NCBI RefSeq assembly: GCF_023887685.1
Contig: NZ_JAMWMR010000010.1
Location: 62,001 to 126,000 of the forward strand
From: Streptomyces macrolidinus
Lineage (GTDB): Bacteria; Actinomycetota; Actinomycetes; Streptomycetales; Streptomycetaceae
DNA: 64,000 nt
Reading direction: 5' to 3'
Shown: one piece after another, positions 7,900 through 18,064 of the stretch
Position numbering within the stretch: position 1 is the stretch's first letter
How the letters are laid out: each line of letters opens with the position of its first letter
Notes under the pieces: model-generated
What the model was told of the DNA's origin: nothing
Databases searched by the model: none
The model's input: only the letters and a program-made list of their open reading frames with translations
Translations under genes and position numbers: made by a program

Positions 7900-9083
7900 A
7901 CGGTCTCCTGGAGGAGGCCGGAGAGCGTGCGGTGGACCTCGGGGTTGGGGAAGTAGGCGCTGTGGGCGGCGGGGAAGGGCTGGCCGCTGTTCAGTTCGAC
8001 GTCGGTGACGCGTCCGGGGAAGAGGGGTGCGGCGGTGAAGCCGAGGAGGTCGCGGCGGTCGTAGATGTTGGTCCAGGCGGGGAAGTGTTCGGGCAGTGGC
8101 TTGCCGGGGGCGAGGCTGGGCAGGGCGCCGATCTCGTAGAGGTGGGCCGCTTGCGATCCGATGGTCACCAGGTGGTGGACGCCGGGGAGTTCCTCGTGGA
8201 CGAGGAGGTCGACGGCGGCGATGCCGCCGAGGCTGTGGGCGAGCAGGACGACGGGGCCGTGGCGTCGGCCGACCTCGGCGACGCGGTCCCTGATGAACGT
8301 GCGCAGTTGGTCGCCGCGGGCCAAGTACTTGAGGACGTCGCCGAGTTTGGGGTGGACGTGGTCCGCCATCATGGCGCCGCGGTTCTTGTCGGCGGCCCGC
8401 ATCACGCCGAAGCGCTGCGCGGTCCACCAGGAGGCGCGCAGCACGGTGCGGCCCACGCCGCGCGGCTGGCCGCCGAGTCGGCCGGTGACGATCGCGACGG
8501 CCTGGTCGCGTTGCCCGGTCGTCCACAGGACGGGTTCGCCGCGGCGCAGGGCTTCGCCGAGGAACTGGGCGACGGCGGCGGTGGCGATCGCGCCGGGCAG
8601 TTCGCCGGGGCCGAGTCCGTGGGTGAGGGCCTCCTGGGCGGCGGCGCTGTCGAGGACGGCGGTCAGGGCGGTGCGGAAGGGTTCCTCGGCGGGACCGAGC
8701 AACTGCCGGAGTTCCTCGGGGGGTTCGGCGGCCAGGGCGCGGGCCCGGGACTCGACCTGGGGTCCGGAACGGTCGCCGAGCCGGGTGCCCTTGCGCGGGC
8801 CGCCGCGGAGCGGGGCGAGGGGGTCCTCGTAGAGGGTGCCCCACAGGACGACGTCGCGGTCGTCGTCGGAGAACGGCTCCTCGGGGGAGGGCGGCGCCGG
8901 GTCCTCGGTCGGCGTGCCCGCTCCGGGAAGCGCGGCCCGGCCGACGTCCTGCGGCACTCCGCACGCGTCCCCCCAGTAGCAGTCGTGGACCTGGGCCGGG
9001 AGGGAGGCGCGCAGCAGGGCGAGGGTGTCCCCGTAGGCGGGCTGTCTCACACCGGTTCCGTGGACGAACAGAAGGTCGGCCAT
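7896..9083 (-). CDS. Alpha/beta-hydrolase (lipase/PGAP1-like), partner of the caspase-STAND protein
   Basis: A 395-residue serine hydrolase of the alpha/beta-hydrolase fold. It begins MADLLFVHGTGVRQ, with an HG oxyanion loop. The nucleophile elbow VVLLAHSLGGIAAVDLL (GxSxG-like, Ser in AHSLGG) sits about residue 265. HHLVTIGSQAAHLYEIGAL follows, and a late His in FPAAHSAYFPN could complete the triad. There is no signal peptide or membrane segment, so it is probably cytosolic. Three start codons are stacked (GTG GTG ATG); the ATG is chosen because GGGGGA lies 6 bases before it and would abut the first GTG. It overlaps the caspase-STAND gene by 4 bases. It could be a lipase or esterase effector, or a substrate or regulator of the caspase; substrate is unknown. 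Confidence 0.85.
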   Translation of the reverse strand: MADLLFVHGTGVRQPAYGDTLALLRASLPAQVHDCYWGDACGVPQDVGRAALPGAGTPTEDPAPPSPEEPFSDDDRDVVLWGTLYEDPLAPLRGGPRKGTRLGDRSGPQVESRARALAAEPPEELRQLLGPAEEPFRTALTAVLDSAAAQEALTHGLGPGELPGAIATAAVAQFLGEALRRGEPVLWTTGQRDQAVAIVTGRLGGQPRGVGRTVLRASWWTAQRFGVMRAADKNRGAMMADHVHPKLGDVLKYLARGDQLRTFIRDRVAEVGRRHGPVVLLAHSLGGIAAVDLLVHEELPGVHHLVTIGSQAAHLYEIGALPSLAPGKPLPEHFPAWTNIYDRRDLLGFTAAPLFPGRVTDVELNSGQPFPAAHSAYFPNPEVHRTLSGLLQETV

Positions 9084-9216
9084 CACCACTCCCCCGGGGC
9101 CGCAGGCGCCCCATGCGTCAACGTGCGTTCATCTTAAGGAACTTGGGGAGTCGTCCGAGAGGTTCCCGGAGCTGCCGGATTGACTTCGCGCGACCGCATG
9201 GCGAAGGATCGCCGCC

Positions 9217-9708
9217 ATGCCTTCTGCCCTCTCCCTCTCTCAGGGCACGGTCGCGGTCGTGCGGTTCGGGCGGCGTGCGGCGATGGGTACGGTCGCCGCG
9301 CTGATCCTCGTCGCCGGCGTCTGGGCCTCCTGGGGCACCGCCCACCATGTGATGCTGACGAAGGGCCGCGAGCAGGGCACGATCACGGTCGCCCGGTGTG
9401 CGGACGGCACCTGCAGCGGCCCGTACCACCCGATGTCCACGGGCTCGACGGCCCGCGACCGGGTGGTGATCGACGACGCGGTGGGTGTGCGCCGGGGCGA
9501 GGTCCTCACCGTGGTCGTGAAGCCGGGCTCCGACGAGGTGGTCCGCAGCGGCCCGTCGGGCGTGCTGTATGCCTGGCTCCCCCTCGCGGGCGCACTGCTG
9601 CTGGCCTCGGTCGTGGTGGCGGGCGGGCTGCGCAGGCCACGCGCGGGCTGGGTGATCGGGGCCGCGGGGTTCGCGTGGGTGACGGTGACGTTCCTGGCGG
9701 TGCGGTAG
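9217..9708 (+). CDS. Small membrane protein, unknown function
   Basis: A 163-residue protein of unrecognised family. One hydrophobic segment lies near residues 22-42 (MGTVAALILVAGVWASW) and two more near the C-terminus (AWLPLAGALLLASVVVAG and WVIGAAGFAWVTVTFLAV). Between them is a domain of about 75 residues with a CADGTC pair that could form a disulfide, followed by HPMSTGSTARDRVVIDD. The topology suggests an extracytoplasmic central domain. AAGGAT precedes the ATG. It is divergent from the hydrolase/caspase operon with a 133-base gap and ends at a strong bidirectional hairpin. It could belong to either the accessory unit or the core; nothing in it decides. Confidence 0.75.
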   Translation: MPSALSLSQGTVAVVRFGRRAAMGTVAALILVAGVWASWGTAHHVMLTKGREQGTITVARCADGTCSGPYHPMSTGSTARDRVVIDDAVGVRRGEVLTVVVKPGSDEVVRSGPSGVLYAWLPLAGALLLASVVVAGGLRRPRAGWVIGAAGFAWVTVTFLAVR

Positions 9709-9722
9709 GCGGGTGAGCGAGT

Positions 9723-9759
9723 GGTGCCCCCGTACCCGCAGGAGGAGTACGGGGGCACC
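9723..9759. terminator. Bidirectional terminator between membrane protein gene and ppc
   Basis: GGTGCCCCCGTAC (9723-9735) and GTACGGGGGCACC (9747-9759) form a perfect 13-bp stem with an 11-base loop. It lies between convergent genes ending at 9708 (plus) and 9778 (minus). Confidence 0.8.
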
Positions 9760-9777
9760 GTCGCGCAGGGGTGTCGG

Positions 9778-12510
<2,733 letters not shown>

Positions 12511-12706
12511 AGGTACGGCTCCTTGCAGTGGGGAAGCTCTCCGGGAGGGGCCCGGACGGGTGCCGTGCACGGGGGGTGCCGCATACGGAACGGGCATCCG
12601 GGAAGTAAACAGAGCGGACCGCGCTGTCCGACCGCTTCCCAGGATAGGTCTCCGCCTGTTCGCGCAGGCTCACGGGCTCTTGCCGCCGGGCGGCGCGCTG
12701 CCATAC

Positions 12707-12736
12707 TTACGACTCCGTAGGTTACGGACCCGTAGG
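12707..12736 (+). promoter_or_regulatory. Probable TetR-type operator and promoter of the desaturase operon
   Basis: Two adjacent 15-bp direct repeats, TTACGACTCCGTAGG and TTACGGACCCGTAGG, differ at three positions. Each contains an inverted TACG...CGTA core, and the second is the near-perfect palindrome TACGGACCCGTA. The pair lies 84 bases before the desaturase start. This is typical of a TetR operator and the TetR gene is in the same operon, so autoregulation is inferred. The rest of the 310-base gap between ppc and the desaturase gene (12511-12820) is GC-rich and shows nothing else I can name. Confidence 0.55.
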
Positions 12737-12820
12737 GTCTCTCGTCCGATCGTTCGATCCCGGGAGTTCCCGGCCCGTACCTGCGCCCGGCCACGACCCT
12801 CGACCCCACAGGGGACGCCC

Positions 12821-13831
12821 ATGACCACGCGCTCCGATGTGTCCGAAGACGCCGACAAGGCGCCCAGGGGCACTTCCCTGCCCTCCGCCACGCTGGGCGG
12901 CGAGCAGAAGCGCTCGCTCGAGCAGATCACTCTCCTGCTGTTCATCACCGTCCCGTTCCTGGCGCTCGTCGCGGCGGTGCCGCTGGCGTGGGGCTGGGGG
13001 GTGAGCTGGCTCGATGTGGGCCTGCTGGTCTTCTTCTACTTCCTGGGCTGCCACGGCATCACGATCGGCTTCCACCGCCACTTCACGCACGGTTCCTTCA
13101 AGGCCAAGCGGCCCTTGAAGATCGCGCTGGCGATCGCCGGGTCGATGGCCGTCGAAGGCCCCCTGGTGCGCTGGGTGGCCGACCACCGCAAGCACCACAA
13201 GTTCTCGGACGCACAGGGCGATCCGCACTCCCCGTGGCGGTACGGCGAGACGGTTCCCGCGCTGCTGAAGGGCCTGTGGTGGGCCCATATCGGCTGGATG
13301 TTCGACGAGGAGCAGACGCCCCAGGACAAGTACGCACCGGATCTGATCAAGGACCGGGACCTGCGGATGATCTCCCGCCAGTTCGTGCTGTGGACCGCGG
13401 TGTCCCTGCTGCTGCCGCCGCTGATCGGCGGGCTGGTGACGATGTCCTGGTGGGGTGCGGTCACGGCGCTGTTCTGGGGGTCCCTCGTCCGGGTGGCGTT
13501 GCTGCACCATGTGACCTGGTCGATCAACTCGATCTGCCACGCGGTGGGCAAGCGGCCGTTCAAGTCGCGGGACCGCTCCGGGAACGTGTGGTGGCTGGCC
13601 GTACTGTCGTGCGGCGAGTCGTGGCACAACCTGCACCACGCGGACCCGACGTCGGCGCGGCACGGCGTGGAGCGCGGCCAACTGGACTCCTCGGCGCGGT
13701 TCATCCGCATCTTCGAGCGGCTCGGCTGGGCGTACGACGTGCGCTGGCCGTCACGCTCGCGTATCGATTCCCGCCGCAGCGCGGACCCGAAGGGCTCCCG
13801 GCGCGGGAAGGTCGGCGCCGACGCGGCATGA
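12821..13831 (+). CDS. Acyl-CoA/fatty acid desaturase (membrane di-iron)
   Basis: A 336-residue integral membrane desaturase that introduces a double bond into acyl chains, probably delta-9, to adjust membrane fluidity. The three histidine boxes that hold the di-iron centre are intact: HRHFTH, HRKHH and HNLHH. Hydrophobic segments surround them (ITLLLFITVPFLALVAAVPLAW, LLVFFYFLGCHGITIG, VLWTAVSLLLPPLIGGLVTM). The frame is open far upstream, but MTTRSDVSEDADK at 12821 gives the usual length. The stop overlaps the start of the TetR gene by 4 bases, so the regulator is co-translated. Expression is probably controlled by that TetR protein at the double repeat 84 bases upstream. Confidence 0.93.
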   Translation: MTTRSDVSEDADKAPRGTSLPSATLGGEQKRSLEQITLLLFITVPFLALVAAVPLAWGWGVSWLDVGLLVFFYFLGCHGITIGFHRHFTHGSFKAKRPLKIALAIAGSMAVEGPLVRWVADHRKHHKFSDAQGDPHSPWRYGETVPALLKGLWWAHIGWMFDEEQTPQDKYAPDLIKDRDLRMISRQFVLWTAVSLLLPPLIGGLVTMSWWGAVTALFWGSLVRVALLHHVTWSINSICHAVGKRPFKSRDRSGNVWWLAVLSCGESWHNLHHADPTSARHGVERGQLDSSARFIRIFERLGWAYDVRWPSRSRIDSRRSADPKGSRRGKVGADAA

Positions 13832-14502
13832 TGGACGGTGTGGCGACCGACTCGAGTACCCCCAGCAGCGAGAAGCCGCGGCGCACCCGCCGTACCCGGA
13901 TGACCGGTGCGGAGCGCCGCCAGCAGTTGCTGGAGATCGGCCGCACACTGTTCGCCGCCAAGGGCTTCGAGGCCACGTCGGTGGAGGAGATCGCGGCGAA
14001 GGCCGGGGTGTCCAAGCCGGTGGTGTACGAGCACTTCGGCGGCAAGGAGGGGTTGTACGCCGTGGTGGTGGACCGCGAGATGCGGCGCCTGCTGGACATG
14101 GTGACCGGCTCGCTCACCGCCGGGCACCCGCGTGAGCTGTGCGAGCAGGCGGCCTTCGCTCTCCTGGACTACATCGAGGAGTACACGGACGGCTTCCGCA
14201 TCCTGGTCCGCGACTCCCCGATCCCGCAGTCGACGGGGTCCTTCGCATCACTGATCTCGGACATCGCCACCCAGGTGGAGGACATTCTGGGGCGCGAGTT
14301 CAAGAGCCGCGGCTTCGACCCGAAGCTCGCCCCGCTGTACGCCCAGGCGTTGGTCGGCATGGTCGCGCTGACGGGCCAGTGGTGGCTGGACGTACGCCGC
14401 CCGAAGAAGGCCGAGGTCGCCGCGCACCTGGTGAACCTCGCGTGGCACGGCCTGGACGGCCTGGAGCCGAAGCCGCGCCTGATAGGCCACCGCAAGAACT
14501 GA
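13828..14502 (+). CDS. TetR/AcrR family regulator coupled to the desaturase
   Basis: A 224-residue DNA-binding protein. The N-terminal helix-turn-helix reads RRQQLLEIGRTLFAAKG, then TSVEEIAAKAGVSKPVVYEHFGGKEGLYAVVVDRE. The C-terminal half is a helical ligand-binding domain. ATG 13828 overlaps the desaturase stop (ATGA); ATG 13831 and GTG 13840 are in-frame alternatives, and none has a strong ribosome site, which fits translational coupling. Known TetR proteins linked to desaturases sense acyl-CoA or fatty acids; the same role here is inferred from the operon. Confidence 0.9.
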   Translation: MMDGVATDSSTPSSEKPRRTRRTRMTGAERRQQLLEIGRTLFAAKGFEATSVEEIAAKAGVSKPVVYEHFGGKEGLYAVVVDREMRRLLDMVTGSLTAGHPRELCEQAAFALLDYIEEYTDGFRILVRDSPIPQSTGSFASLISDIATQVEDILGREFKSRGFDPKLAPLYAQALVGMVALTGQWWLDVRRPKKAEVAAHLVNLAWHGLDGLEPKPRLIGHRKN

Positions 14503-14599
14503 GGGCCACGCCTGCCTGGTCACGCATTGTGATGACGCTTGTGCGTTCCGGCGGCTACCGTGGAACAGCAGGCCGAGAATCCCCTCCATGGGAGGAACC

Positions 14600-15202
14600 A
14601 TGATTGCCGAGCCGAGCGCGGAAACGGGCTGCCACTGGCCTGTCCCGCCCCAGGACGGATACACCGTGGACGACCTGTTCACGCTGCCTGATCTCCCGCC
14701 GCACACCGAATTGCTCGACGGGAGCCTCGTCTTCGTGAGTCCTCAGCGACGATTCCACAGCAAGATGATGCAACTCCTGGTGAACGGGCTGCATGCGACA
14801 GCCCCGGGGAGCTTCAGCGTCGAGCGGGAGATGACCGTCGTCCTGGACCGCCGCAACGGCCCGGAACCGGACATCAGCATCGTCCGCGCGGAAGCCCTCA
14901 CCGGCCTCGATCAGACGAGGTTCCAGGCGGAGGACGTGGTGCTCGCCGTCGAAGTCGTCTCTCCCGACTCCGAGGCCCGCGACCACGACACCAAACCACG
15001 CAAGTACGCCGCGGCAGGTATCCCGTACTTCTGGCTGGTCGAGATGGCGGAGGGCGACCAGCACCCGGTGGTCAGGACCTATGAGATCGACCCGGTCAGC
15101 AGGACGTACGCGCTGACCGGTATCCACCACGACAAGCTCAACGTGTCCGTGCCGTACGCCATCGACATCGACATCACGCTGGAGGCGCTCAAAGCGCTCT
15201 AG
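14600..15202 (+). CDS. Uma2 family (DUF820) PD-(D/E)XK nuclease-like protein
   Basis: A 200-residue member of the Uma2/DUF820 family, common in many copies in Streptomyces. The nuclease-fold motif is visible: PEPDISIV (Asp), LAVEVVSPDSEARD (Glu), then a conserved Lys in TKPRKYAAAGIPYFWLVE. GGGAGG lies ahead of ATG 14600, which is preferred over the ATG 12 bases upstream. It is a single gene ending against a convergent VOC gene with a 4-base overlap. Biological role is unknown for the family; a DNA-related function is inferred only from the fold. Confidence 0.88.
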   Translation: MIAEPSAETGCHWPVPPQDGYTVDDLFTLPDLPPHTELLDGSLVFVSPQRRFHSKMMQLLVNGLHATAPGSFSVEREMTVVLDRRNGPEPDISIVRAEALTGLDQTRFQAEDVVLAVEVVSPDSEARDHDTKPRKYAAAGIPYFWLVEMAEGDQHPVVRTYEIDPVSRTYALTGIHHDKLNVSVPYAIDIDITLEALKAL

Positions 15203-15570
15203 CGAGCGACCGCGACCGGCTCCAGGAACTCCAGGCGGTTGCCCACCGGGTCCTCGGAGTAGAAGCGGCGGTGACCCGGGAGGTCGGTGTCCCAGGCCAC
15301 GGCCGCCCCGTGAGCGGCGAGGCGCGCGGCGTATGTCTCGATGTCCGTGACGCGCAGGCCGGGGTGGGCCTTCTTCGCGGGCCTGAAGTCCCTCTCGATG
15401 CCCAGGTGGAGCTGGACGGCCCCGGCCCGGAACCAGCAGCCCCCGTTGGCCGCCAGTACGGGCGGTTTGGGGATCTCGGTCATGCCGAGAGCGCCGACGT
15501 AGTACGTGCGCAGCAGGTCCTCCGAGCCCGGCGGGGCCGCGAGCTGGACATGGTCGACGGCGCTCAGCAT
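15199..15570 (-). CDS. VOC/glyoxalase superfamily protein
   Basis: A 123-residue single-module vicinal-oxygen-chelate protein. It starts LSAVDHVQLAAPPGSEDLLRTYY, with a metal-ligand-type His in DHVQL. GAVQLHLGIERDF, HPGLRVTDIETYAARLAAHGA and HRRFYSEDPVGNRLEFLEP follow, and the late Glu is the usual last ligand. The substrate cannot be deduced. The start lies within 4 bases of the tam stop (TGA GTG ATG), so the two are co-transcribed and probably coupled; the GTG at 15573 is an alternative start. Confidence 0.88.
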   Translation of the reverse strand: MLSAVDHVQLAAPPGSEDLLRTYYVGALGMTEIPKPPVLAANGGCWFRAGAVQLHLGIERDFRPAKKAHPGLRVTDIETYAARLAAHGAAVAWDTDLPGHRRFYSEDPVGNRLEFLEPVAVAR

Positions 15571-15573
15571 CAC

Positions 15574-16380
15574 TCAGCCCCGCTTCGTCGCCACGGCGAA
15601 GATGCGGCGGAACGGGAACACCGTGCCGTGCGGGGTCGACGGGTACGCCTCGCGCAGGACCGCCCGGTACTCGGCGACGAACTCCTCCGCGTCGTCGCCC
15701 AGTTCGGTGAGGACCGGGCGCAGTCCGGTGCCCTTCACCCAGTCGAGGACCGGGTCCTCGCCCTGCAGCAGATGCAGGTACGTCGTCTCCCAGACGTCGG
15801 CCGTGCAGCCGAGCTCGACCAGGCGTGCCACATAGGCCTCGGGGCTGAGGACGGCGTCGTCGTGGACCAGGGTGTGCCCGAGGCGGTCCTTCCAGCGGGC
15901 CGATTCGGCCAGTTCCCGCATCAGCAGATGGCTCGGGGAGTCGAAGTTCGCGGGGACCTGGAAGGCGAACGTGCCGCCGGGGGCGAGGCCCGCGATCCAG
16001 TCGGGGAAGCGGTCGGCGTGGCCGGGCGCCCAGTGCAGCGTGGCGTTGCTGAAGATCAGGTCGTGCGGCACGGACGGCGTCCAGGTACGGACGTCGGCGT
16101 CGGCGAAGTCGAGGCGGCCACCGCCCGCGGTCGGGCCCTCGTGGCGGGTGTGGGCCGCGTCGAGCATCTCGGGTGAGTTGTCGTAACCGGTGATGTGCGC
16201 GGTGGGCCAGCGGTCGGCCAGCAGGGTGGTGACATTGCCGGGGCCGCAGCCGAGGTCGGCGATGCGGGGCCGGTCGCCGGGCAGCTCGGGGACGCGGGCG
16301 AGCAGATCGAGGAAGGGGCGGGCACGGTGGTCCGCGTGGCGCAGGTACTGACCGGGGTCCCAGGTCGGGGTGGCAGCCAT
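15574..16380 (-). CDS. tam: Trans-aconitate 2-methyltransferase
   Basis: A 268-residue cytosolic SAM-dependent methyltransferase. Motif I IADLGCGPGNVTTLLADRWP is clear, followed by GYDNSPEMLDAA and DLIFSNATLHWAPGH. The N-terminus TWDPGQYLRHADHRARPFLDLLARV matches the Tam family, which methylates trans-aconitate so that it does not inhibit aconitase. ATG 16380 has GAGGAGG upstream and is chosen over an upstream extension of the frame. It is divergent from a MarR gene, the arrangement known for tam and TamR in S. coelicolor, where TamR responds to aconitate and citrate. The VOC gene is immediately downstream. Confidence 0.93.
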   Translation of the reverse strand: MAATPTWDPGQYLRHADHRARPFLDLLARVPELPGDRPRIADLGCGPGNVTTLLADRWPTAHITGYDNSPEMLDAAHTRHEGPTAGGGRLDFADADVRTWTPSVPHDLIFSNATLHWAPGHADRFPDWIAGLAPGGTFAFQVPANFDSPSHLLMRELAESARWKDRLGHTLVHDDAVLSPEAYVARLVELGCTADVWETTYLHLLQGEDPVLDWVKGTGLRPVLTELGDDAEEFVAEYRAVLREAYPSTPHGTVFPFRRIFAVATKRG

Positions 16381-16466
16381 GGGTGTGGTCCTCCTCGTGC
16401 TCACCGGATGTCGGGTCCGGGGTGCGGTCTGCATGGGTCCAGCCTCACACCCCAAATATCTCCACG

Positions 16467-16511
16467 TCAAGAGAGTTGATATCAAGAGACTGCACATCAA
16501 GAGACTTCATG
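16467..16511. repeat. Three 15-bp tandem repeats in the tam/tamR divergent promoter
   Basis: Units TCAAGAGAGTTGATA, TCAAGAGACTGCACA and TCAAGAGACTTCATG occupy 16467-16481, 16482-16496 and 16497-16511. A perfect 10-bp palindrome TTGATATCAA (16476-16485) spans the first junction. They lie 27 bases before the tamR start and 87 before tam, as expected for a MarR-family operator that controls both genes. Confidence 0.65.
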
Positions 16512-16537
16512 TCGACACAACCACTACACTGATCGCC

Positions 16538-17035
16538 ATGGAGGACGAGGTCGATCGGCTGGTCGCAGCGTGGCGCCGGGAGCGCCCGGACCTCGACGTG
16601 GAACCACTCGAGGTGCTCAGCCGGGTCAGCAGGCTGGCCCGGCATCTGGACCGCGCGCGCCGACTGGCGTTCTCCGAGCACAGCCTGGAGCCCTGGGAGT
16701 TCGACGTCCTCACCGCGCTGCGGCGGGCCGGCAGCCCCTACCAGCTCTCCCCCGGTCAACTGCTGACGCAGACGCTGGTCACCTCCGGCACGATGACGAA
16801 CCGTATCGACCGCCTGGCGAAGAAGGGCCTGGTCGAGCGGCTCCCGGACCCGAGCGACCGCCGGGGCGTCCTGGTGCGCCTCACCGAGGAAGGCCAGGAC
16901 CGGGCGGACCAGGCGCTCTCCGGGCTGCTGGAGCAGGAGCGCGCGATCCTCTCGGAGCTGAGTCCGGCCCAGCGCGGTGAACTGGCCGCGCTGCTACGAC
17001 AGTTGACGGCACCGTTCGACAACATCCCCAGCTAG
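16538..17035 (+). CDS. tamR: MarR family regulator TamR
   Basis: A 165-residue winged-helix regulator. The N-terminal MEDEVDRLVAAWRRERPDLDVEPLEVLSRVSRLARHLDRAR extension is followed by the MarR core: LEPWEFDVLTALRRAG, LVTSGTMTNRIDRLAKKGLVERLPDPSDRRGVLVRLTEEG, with the wing DPSDRRG. The frame is open upstream through the repeat region, but ATG 16538 gives the family N-terminus. Divergence from tam identifies it as TamR. In S. coelicolor that protein releases DNA on binding trans-aconitate, cis-aconitate or citrate and thereby controls tam and aconitase; the identity here is from synteny and sequence type, not from alignment. Confidence 0.9.
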   Translation: MEDEVDRLVAAWRRERPDLDVEPLEVLSRVSRLARHLDRARRLAFSEHSLEPWEFDVLTALRRAGSPYQLSPGQLLTQTLVTSGTMTNRIDRLAKKGLVERLPDPSDRRGVLVRLTEEGQDRADQALSGLLEQERAILSELSPAQRGELAALLRQLTAPFDNIPS

Positions 17036-17051
17036 GGCCTGTCGGGGCGCG

Positions 17052-17813
17052 TCACGACGACGCGAGGGTCGCCTGTCCGGATGCCAGGTCGGCCGGGCCG
17101 ATCCCGGCGCGGCGGGCAAGGGCGACGGCGGCGAGCGTGGAGTGGACGCCCAGCTTGCCGAGCACGTTCTGCATATGCGTGCGGACGGTGTGCGGAGAGA
17201 GGAACAGCCGCTCGGCCACGGCCTTCCGGCCGAGCCCGGCGACCATGCAGCGCAGCACCTCCCGCTCCCGCGGCGTCAGGGACTCCACCAGCCGCTCGCT
17301 CTCGGTGCGGTGCTTGCGGGCCGCGGTCAGTTCGCGCAGCACCCCGGTGAGCAGGGCGGGCGGAAGGTGGGTCTCCTCCCGCAGTACGCCCCGGATGACC
17401 GTGAGCAGCCGGGAGAGCGAGCAGTCCTTGGCGACCCAGCCCGAGGCGCCCGCCTGCAACGCGAGGGCCGCGCGCCGCGGATCGTCCTTCTCGGCGAGGA
17501 CGACGGTACGCACGCCCGGCTGCCCGGTGCGCACCCCGGCGACGAGCGAGATGCCGTCGACCAGCCCGTCCTCGTTGCCCTCCTGGACGGGAACCGCCGG
17601 GCGCGGGCCGGGGACATGGCCCCCGAGGTCCGCGTCCACGAGCATCACGTCGAAGCCGCGGCCGTCCGACGCCGCCCGCTCCAGACAGCGCAGGGCGGCC
17701 GGACCGCTGCCGGCCGCGGACACGTCCACATCGGGCTCGGCGGCCAGGGCGGCGGCGAGCGACTCGGCGAAGATGCGGTGGTCGTCGACGACCAGGACTC
17801 GGATACGCACCAC
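17052..17813 (-). CDS. LuxR-type (NarL) response regulator, probably orphan
   Basis: A 253-residue regulator. The N-terminal receiver starts RIRVLVVDDHRIFAESLAAAL, with the acidic pair present. A plausible phosphorylation Asp sits in DVMLVDADLGG, and the late Lys is in GASGWVAKD. Between them is an unusual insertion of about 25 residues (HVPGPRPAVPVQEGNEDGL). The C-terminal LuxR helix-turn-helix reads LTPREREVLRCMVAGLGRK, then FLSPHTVRTHMQNVLGKLGVHSTLAAVALARRAG. Stacked GTG codons at 17813 and 17810 can both start it. No sensor kinase gene is adjacent. It is convergent with tamR and separated by 16 bases. Confidence 0.88.
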   Translation of the reverse strand: MVRIRVLVVDDHRIFAESLAAALAAEPDVDVSAAGSGPAALRCLERAASDGRGFDVMLVDADLGGHVPGPRPAVPVQEGNEDGLVDGISLVAGVRTGQPGVRTVVLAEKDDPRRAALALQAGASGWVAKDCSLSRLLTVIRGVLREETHLPPALLTGVLRELTAARKHRTESERLVESLTPREREVLRCMVAGLGRKAVAERLFLSPHTVRTHMQNVLGKLGVHSTLAAVALARRAGIGPADLASGQATLASS

Positions 17814-18064
17814 TGAAACCCCCACACTGCTCGGGGGACGGCCGGCGCGGGTACGGCGCCCGGTGCGCCCCCGGTTGGTCACCTGGGACGGGGCGACACA
17901 GCCGCACGGCCGCCGCCGCGCTGGAACTGGTACCCCCACCCCGGGCGTCGTACCCGACTGTCTCGCCCCCTGATCGGCACCGGCCCCCACCGGTGCTCCT
18001 CACAGCGTAGGGCCGCGAGCCGGGAGCGGAAGGAAATTTGCAGAACTGATGGACTGACCCGTTT

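Noticed and set aside
5791..7956. 721-residue plus-strand open frame opposite the caspase-STAND gene
   Set aside because: Gly/Val/Glu-rich antisense shadow of a gene with intact catalytic motifs.
3418..9114. Single 1898-residue open frame covering both the hydrolase and caspase-STAND genes
   Set aside because: Only the part after 7899 reads as a real protein. The first 405 residues are out-of-frame translation of the hydrolase gene, which has its own clean frame and active-site motifs.
16370..16537. Upstream extension of tamR encoding DIKRLHIKRLHV-type repeats
   Set aside because: The repeats come from the 15-bp DNA operator repeats being translated by chance. ATG 16538 gives the normal MarR N-terminus.
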